Assembly (NCBI GenBank): GCA_009731375.1
Contig: BJOX01000182.1
Location: forward strand, 602,608-624,942
From: Paulinella micropora
Taxonomy: Eukaryota > Cercozoa > Imbricatea > Euglyphida
DNA length: 22,335 nucleotides
Direction of reading: 5' to 3'
The notes below the pieces were generated by a model, which ran no database searches, had not been told where the DNA came from, and was given only the letters and a program-made list of their open reading frames with translations. Positions 18,185 to 22,335 of the stretch are shown one piece after another. The number at the start of each line of letters is the position of its first letter. The stretch's first letter is position 1. Both the position numbers and the translations under genes were made by a program.

Positions 18185-20358
18185 ATGTCTGACGAAGCAG
18201 ACGGTAACAACACGCCCGCCACAGGCGGCGGTTTTACCACTCCCGCAAGGGAGGAGGACGAGCACAGGAGGAACCTGTCCCTCGCTCCCCATGGAGAGGG
18301 CCCGACAATGGGTTGGTAATTCCGGCTCGTGCAATTCAAACGAAGGTGGTGCTTGACCGATACCGAGGCCCAGCCGAGGGATGGCCAGGCAACCCTCAAG
18401 ATGACGAGGAACATGGGACAAACCCAAACGACAACTCGATGCATCTTTTCCCGAATAATATGTACGAGGAGGCAACTTGGTACAGGTGTATGTTCAAGGA
18501 ACCCTCGATACAAGGGGCTATTGGACTAATGCATTTGTTCAATCCGAGCCTTACTGCAAATGGTACCGCTACCATACATCATGTTATGGACCTCTACAGG
18601 GTTCTAGCAACCGTGCGTGACTCCTTATTAGACGAAGCGTGGCAGATAAACCACCAAAGGTACCCAGCGCTGCTGAATACCTTATTCGTCGAGAAAAAGG
18701 ATCTGCAACCCTCTCTCACTTTTCCTTTCACACAGGACCCAGATAAAGAACTAGCTACAGACACAAAGTGGCCCAACTCGGCAGGGTTGCTGGTGTTTAT
18801 CTCGGAGATACAAGCTTGGAATATAGTTTCAGCACGAAACCTGAGTGCTGCGGTTGCAATTTGGAATCTCACCCTCACAGAGCACAAGAGCTGGAAGAAA
18901 CAGCTTCTCCCCTCTGAGGACGATTCAACAGCAGCTGCCCAAGCCCGGGACACCCTTAACGAGCTGCTTGATACAATCGAACAGCATCAGTGGACCTGGG
19001 TGAGTAGGATGGCAACGAAGTTCAAATACTTCAAGGCCACCATGGTGTTTGAGAAGGCTATTAGAGGTGGTAAGGCGGTGGAAAAGAAAATCGCTCCCCA
19101 TCCGGCAGTAAAGCTCTATTGGTGCAACTTCCTCGCTATGTGCGAGTTAGTAGCACAGACCATCAGTGACATCCTCCGAATTCGCCTAGCGAACGAGGTT
19201 CATGTCACATATGGCAATGATGGCAGAGCAACTGTCGTCCCAGAGGGAACGACATTCGTCTTCTTTCACAAGGCGGTAGTTGTCCCGCCCCAGGGAAACC
19301 AAGGGGGTGGCGGACACAACCGACCTTCAAACACCACGGAAGAACAAAAGAAAGCGAACGACATATTGGTCGAACGAGCTCTGACTCGGCTTGACAAGGC
19401 CACAACTTTTGACTATGGCAAGTATAACCCGCAAGTCATTATTGATTATGGCGAAGGTATCTTGCTTTTGTTGGGCTATACGTGTCTAGACAGCACGATT
19501 GGACAGTTCAGTCTAACCGCTGCTGACACTAAACAGATGTTAGCCAACAAAGCCAGTCGTTGGGCATCCCAAAACTTGTTAACGCACAAATGGCCACAAT
19601 GGGATGAGGAAGCGGGCCGACTGATTCAAGGGGGACAATTGAAGCCTCCCGGCCGACCTCATTACCTGCTCGAACAATTTGTAAAGGGGGCCAACTGGGG
19701 TTTCATGTGCGACCCTGTTATCGTCGCCGACCTGGTGTCGGCAATGGCACAACGTATGTGGGAAGCCGATGTGCCACACAACGAAATCGTGGACCTTCCA
19801 CAAAAGCTGATCACGCCTGTAGTTCGCGCTGATTTGGCGATATTACTAGTGGCAGTCCTTAAGGGCATCGCTAGAGCAACGACCACCAAAGGCCGAACAA
19901 CGGGGGAAAGATACGTTCGCAACGTCTTGTCACAAGCACAGGATGCCGATGACCGCGCATTCTCGCTTCAGAGTTTTCGCGTTGACCGATTGGTCGAATT
20001 ATCAGCGTGGGATGCAACTTTTGTGAAGAGGATCTTCGGCTCTAAAGCGAACAAGGACGAACGTATGCGGCGGGCAAACACCTTGCTGCAGGCCATGCAG
20101 GCTGTGGGATTGTCGTTGCCTGATCATCAGGCCAAGGCAAACGAACCACAGTTCGACATACTGTCCTTCGTCACATCCACCTCATGGGGAGACCACTCTT
20201 ATACGGGGTCCAGCTCCTATCAGAGATCCCCCTCGAGTTCACCTAACCCATACTGGTCATCGTCGTCGAGCTCATCGAGCTCCTCGAACCCGTATTGGGG
20301 CAGGGGCCGCGACATTCTCCAAACCCATACGCATCTACATCTTCTCCAGCGGGGGTAG
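18185..20358 (+). CDS. ORF C, N-terminal body (Gag-like candidate; one frame change near its start)
   Basis: ATG at 18185 (MSDEADGNNTPATGGG) opens a frame that stops at 18317. A second frame, open from 18208, carries on from about 18311 to the TGA/TAG region at 20356 with no ATG for its first 42 codons, so a one-base shift in the GGGTTGG area is the simplest explanation and gives about 720 residues. The body is helical and well mixed in composition (for example VMDLYRVLATVRDSLLDEAW and FVKGANWGFMCDPVIVADLV), with a Gly/Pro loop near 19290-19340. It ends in a Ser-rich linker with SPNPYW and SNPYW. I recognise no family. A large helical N-terminus, a low-complexity linker and a zinc finger follow the order of retroelement Gag proteins. 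A cellular or viral structural protein remains possible. Confidence 0.6.
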
Positions 20359-20986
20359 CCCTATCCCATATGCCCAACAATCTACTTCGGGGTTTCATTG
20401 TCCACCACCGGTGGGCTTGACATCGCCACCGCATACGTACCAAGCACCACAGTTTACCATGCCCATGTACTCACCACCGCCCATACCACCCCCCATGTTA
20501 CCTCCCACACCACCGCCGGTTAGCCAGACAAAAGGGGCCCCGCCCCCACGTCAGCCGGCGACAAAGAAAAAGAAAACACGTACAATCCCACGGCAAACCA
20601 ATCAACCTCTCAGCTCATTAGCCATCGACCCTGGTCCGGCTGGATGCCCGTACGGGGTACAGAGGTTAGACGACCTTGGCAACCCGCCAACGGTCAAGTC
20701 TAATACTTTGTGTGATTATTTTCACCACGCACTGGCTTTTAACTGCTTACCAGAACGTCGATTTTGGGTGTGGCCTTGCCTCATGGGAAAGTCGTGTCAA
20801 CGATGGCACACATTCCCGGGCACCCCACAGCACCCAATAGCGATGAGGCGGTATATACGCAGATACAAGGCGGGAGAGTCGAAGGTCAAGAGGCCGGAAG
20901 ATGGCGATCGGGTGCCTTGCCCGAAACAGCAGGCACACATGAACTGCCATTCCCGGACGTTGATGAACACGGACTGGTCTCTCTGA
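20312..20986 (+). CDS. ORF C, Pro-rich linker and CCCH zinc finger
   Basis: After the Ser-rich linker, protein-like sequence passes briefly into a third frame (SPNPYASTSSPAG, about 20315-20353), which keeps the NPY repeat going. It then enters a second frame (SPIPYAQQST and a Pro-rich run with PPPIPPPMLPPTPPP, up to about 20530). This frame carries KKKKTR and a cysteine pattern C-x10-C-x5-C-x3-H (TGC 20744 to CAC 20809), the spacing of CCCH zinc fingers, which usually bind RNA; another Cys lies 11 residues earlier. The frame runs to 20986, but the next segment takes over somewhere between 20820 and 20960. The frame changes flank G4 and G5 runs. Confidence 0.55.
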   Translation, partial: TFSKPIRIYIFSSGGSPIPYAQQSTSGFHCPPPVGLTSPPHTYQAPQFTMPMYSPPPIPPPMLPPTPPPVSQTKGAPPPRQPATKKKKTRTIPRQTNQPLSSLAIDPGPAGCPYGVQRLDDLGNPPTVKSNTLCDYFHHALAFNCLPERRFWVWPCLMGKSCQRWHTFPGTPQHPIAMRRYIRRYKAGESKVKRPEDGDRVPCPKQQAHMNCHSRTLMNTDWSL

Positions 20987-21474
20987 TGCCAAACGGGCAC
21001 GTGGCGAGTTGGTGCGCCACCTTCGATGCGGAAGCCGAAATGCTCAAGAGCCAATTCCCGGCGGCCGACAAGTTCGCGGCATACATGCCCGGTCAGGAGA
21101 CACTCCTGAGCCAGATGGGTAAGCCCACAGCACGCAAACGCAAACGCAAACGCAAGCAACGCGTCACATGTGTTGTGCAGGCCAAGGCCAGCCAGCAGGA
21201 CACAAGTCCTCCAAGAAGCGCAAATTCAAGTCCTAGACAATCAACGGAAAGGACACACCCCGGGGCACGTAAGCGGGTGCGTTTTGCACACCCGTTGGAA
21301 ACGATAGCCACCGCAGAGGGTGATGGACTAGTTGTCGGGACAGGCGCAGTAGTAACAGAAACACTAGTTAATAGGGTGATGGTAACGGAGGCCACACCAA
21401 CGCCAGGTCAGGTGACACAAGCCGATATTGAGTCACCGACGGCTAGGGTTGCTGTGTCCCCACCCAACCAGTAG
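20820..21474 (+). CDS. ORF C, basic and disordered segment
   Basis: The open frame 20764-21474 overlaps the zinc-finger frame; the part after about 20820-20960 looks like the real continuation (LVSLMPNGHVASWCATFDAE). It contains ARKRKRKRKQR, coded by a CGCAAA hexamer repeat at 21133-21156. This is a strong nuclear-localisation or nucleic-acid-binding stretch, typical of a protein that packages or tethers nucleic acid. A Ser/Pro/Thr-rich tail follows, ending with PTPGQVTQADIESPTARVAV just before two adjacent stops. That motif recurs in the next segment. Confidence 0.5.
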
Positions 21475-21568
21475 TAGATAAGACAGTAAAAATGGAGGCT
21501 AGACCAACGCCAGGTCAGGTGACACAAGTCAGTATCGAGTCACCGACGGCTAGGGTTGCTGTGCCCCC
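21391..21568 (+). repeat. Direct repeat of about 75 bp (107-base step)
   Basis: ccaacgccaggtcaggtgac and the following bases to gttgctgtg occur at about 21397 and 21504 with few differences. The amino-acid motif is conserved even though the reading frame is displaced by one base between the copies. Confidence 0.9.
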
Positions 21569-21974
21569 TTCTACACCGCAAGTAGGTAGTTTTGCGGGGG
21601 TCACAGACCCCTCGATCACAGTCAATAGTACTGCTACGGCAGGGGTGAGCGCAGAGATAACAGAGGGGCACAACAGTAGTCGTGGCCGTACACCTTCACC
21701 TGAGGTAACGACCATCCGCAATAATGTACAGGCGGACCCTCACCCATCTCCACCCGAAGACGATGTCGCACAGGCGGCTAGTGAGGATGATGGTAAAATG
21801 GACGGGCTAAGTTGCCGTGTCCGCACAGCGGACACCTGCGTAAGCAAGGCAGGTTCCATCCCAGTCGCCTCACTACAGAAAACAGCCCTTTTTCAGAACA
21901 AGGTGATTAACATTAAAGCCAGGGCAAAACAACAAATAGCACCTCAACGGTCTTTGCTCGGTCGTGGTGTTTGA
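21456..21974 (+). CDS. ORF C, Thr/Ser/Pro-rich C-terminal segment
   Basis: This frame is open before its first ATG (21492) and continues the previous segment through a one-base shift in the CCCCACCCAACC area. It repeats the motif PTPGQVTQVSIESPTARVAV 107 bases after the first copy. The rest is Thr/Ser/Val/Ala-rich and probably disordered, ending in a basic stretch before TGA 21972. After that stop the same frame reads protein-like (DINHPNIPHIDHAPP) up to a C6 run at 22041. The stop may be real, or it may be another lesion. A separate protein starting at the ATG 21492 is the alternative. Confidence 0.45.
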   Translation, partial: VPTQPVVDKTVKMEARPTPGQVTQVSIESPTARVAVPPSTPQVGSFAGVTDPSITVNSTATAGVSAEITEGHNSSRGRTPSPEVTTIRNNVQADPHPSPPEDDVAQAASEDDGKMDGLSCRVRTADTCVSKAGSIPVASLQKTALFQNKVINIKARAKQQIAPQRSLLGRGV

Positions 21975-22035
21975 CTAGCCCCGGGAACGGTGGCCGGTTC
22001 CGATATTAATCACCCGAATATACCGCATATTGACC

Positions 22036-22335
22036 ATGCACCCCCCACACACAGACAACATATATACTGCATCACCATTCACAGCACAGAATCCTGTAGT
22101 GCTCCCGGGCCCACGGGATGGCCCAAGCGTTGCTCCGGCGGTAGTTAGCCAGATGGGACTAACACCCTTGGTGGACGCGGACAAGCTTGGCGATGCACAA
22201 CGCCGGATGGCACGCAGGTATGCTGAGATGGAACTGCAACAAGCCCTCATGTCGACAGCCGAACCCCAGGACCTCCCTGCAGCGGAGGCAAGGGACATGA
22301 GCTACACCCGTCTATTTTGGCGGGAGCTCAACGCC
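22036..22335 (+). CDS. Unrecognised ORF running off the window end (partial)
   Basis: The frame is open from 21979; the ATG at 22036 gives 100 residues to the window edge with no stop. Residues 1-40 are Pro-rich. Then come a helical stretch (DAQRRMARRYAEMELQQALM) and an acidic linker before YTRLFWRELNA. It may be the start of the next ORF, or a continuation of ORF C after a shift in the C6 run at 22041-22046. If the element is a retroelement, this is where a polymerase ORF would be expected, but none of the visible residues show one. Confidence 0.45.
   Translation, partial: MHPPHTDNIYTASPFTAQNPVVLPGPRDGPSVAPAVVSQMGLTPLVDADKLGDAQRRMARRYAEMELQQALMSTAEPQDLPAAEARDMSYTRLFWRELNA

Noticed and set aside
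17653-18513. Minus-strand frame open for 286 codons
   Set aside because: It begins with TTG inside the start of ORF C, shows no domain, and runs through AC/GT-rich and repeat-like sequence where stops are rare. It is probably a shadow frame.

Overview
The window is eukaryotic nuclear DNA. It carries exons with GT-AG splice signals and compatible phases, a tRNA-derived short repeat with Pol III boxes, satellite arrays, very long microsatellites and six assembly gaps (runs of N). The species cannot be named. A sulfotransferase start exon and a poly-glutamine protein would suit an alga, another protist or an invertebrate with a microsatellite-rich genome.

Left part (1-10.2 kb) is repeat-choked genic DNA. 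1-3.5 kb holds a tRNA-derived SINE-like head, two copies of a composite repeat (satellite monomers of about 165-185 bp with a 16-bp palindrome, followed by GC-rich repeats), and ATT/ATC microsatellites. On the minus strand there is the first exon of a sulfotransferase (3752-3900) and, upstream of it, the last exons of a Gln-rich gene (8111-8153, 6344-6419, 4370-5473). The introns of that gene are filled with purine-rich microsatellites, including about 1.5 kb that is almost pure purine. On the plus strand two short candidate exons (8916-9006 and 10131-10186) would together encode a small protein, or a C-terminus, with one membrane helix.

Right part (10.2-22.3 kb) looks different: almost no microsatellites, and plus-strand coding. 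10.2-12.7 kb has no firm gene but contains a one-strand cluster of seven ACCGGA motifs. ORF A (12720-14127) encodes a protein with a Pro/Ser/Thr-rich middle and an acidic Ala/Glu helical tail. Its stop overlaps the start of ORF B (14124-15319) as ATGA. ORF B has a signal peptide, N-glycosylation sequons, paired cysteines and a C-terminal membrane helix. A 2.9-kb spacer with stem-loops and a ~180-bp tandem repeat follows. ORF C (18185 to at least 21474, probably 21974) is a long Gag-like protein: a helical body of about 700 residues, a Ser-rich NPY-repeat linker, a Pro-rich part, a CCCH zinc finger, an (RK)4 basic stretch and a disordered tail with a duplicated motif. Another ORF opens at 22036 and runs off the end.

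ORFs A, B and C are each interrupted by single-base frame changes, many beside short G or C runs. Sequencing error and pseudogene decay are both possible. The stop/start overlap, the membrane glycoprotein and the zinc-finger-bearing polyprotein suggest an undescribed multi-ORF mobile element or integrated virus-like element. No polymerase, integrase or terminal repeat is visible in the window, so this is inference only.
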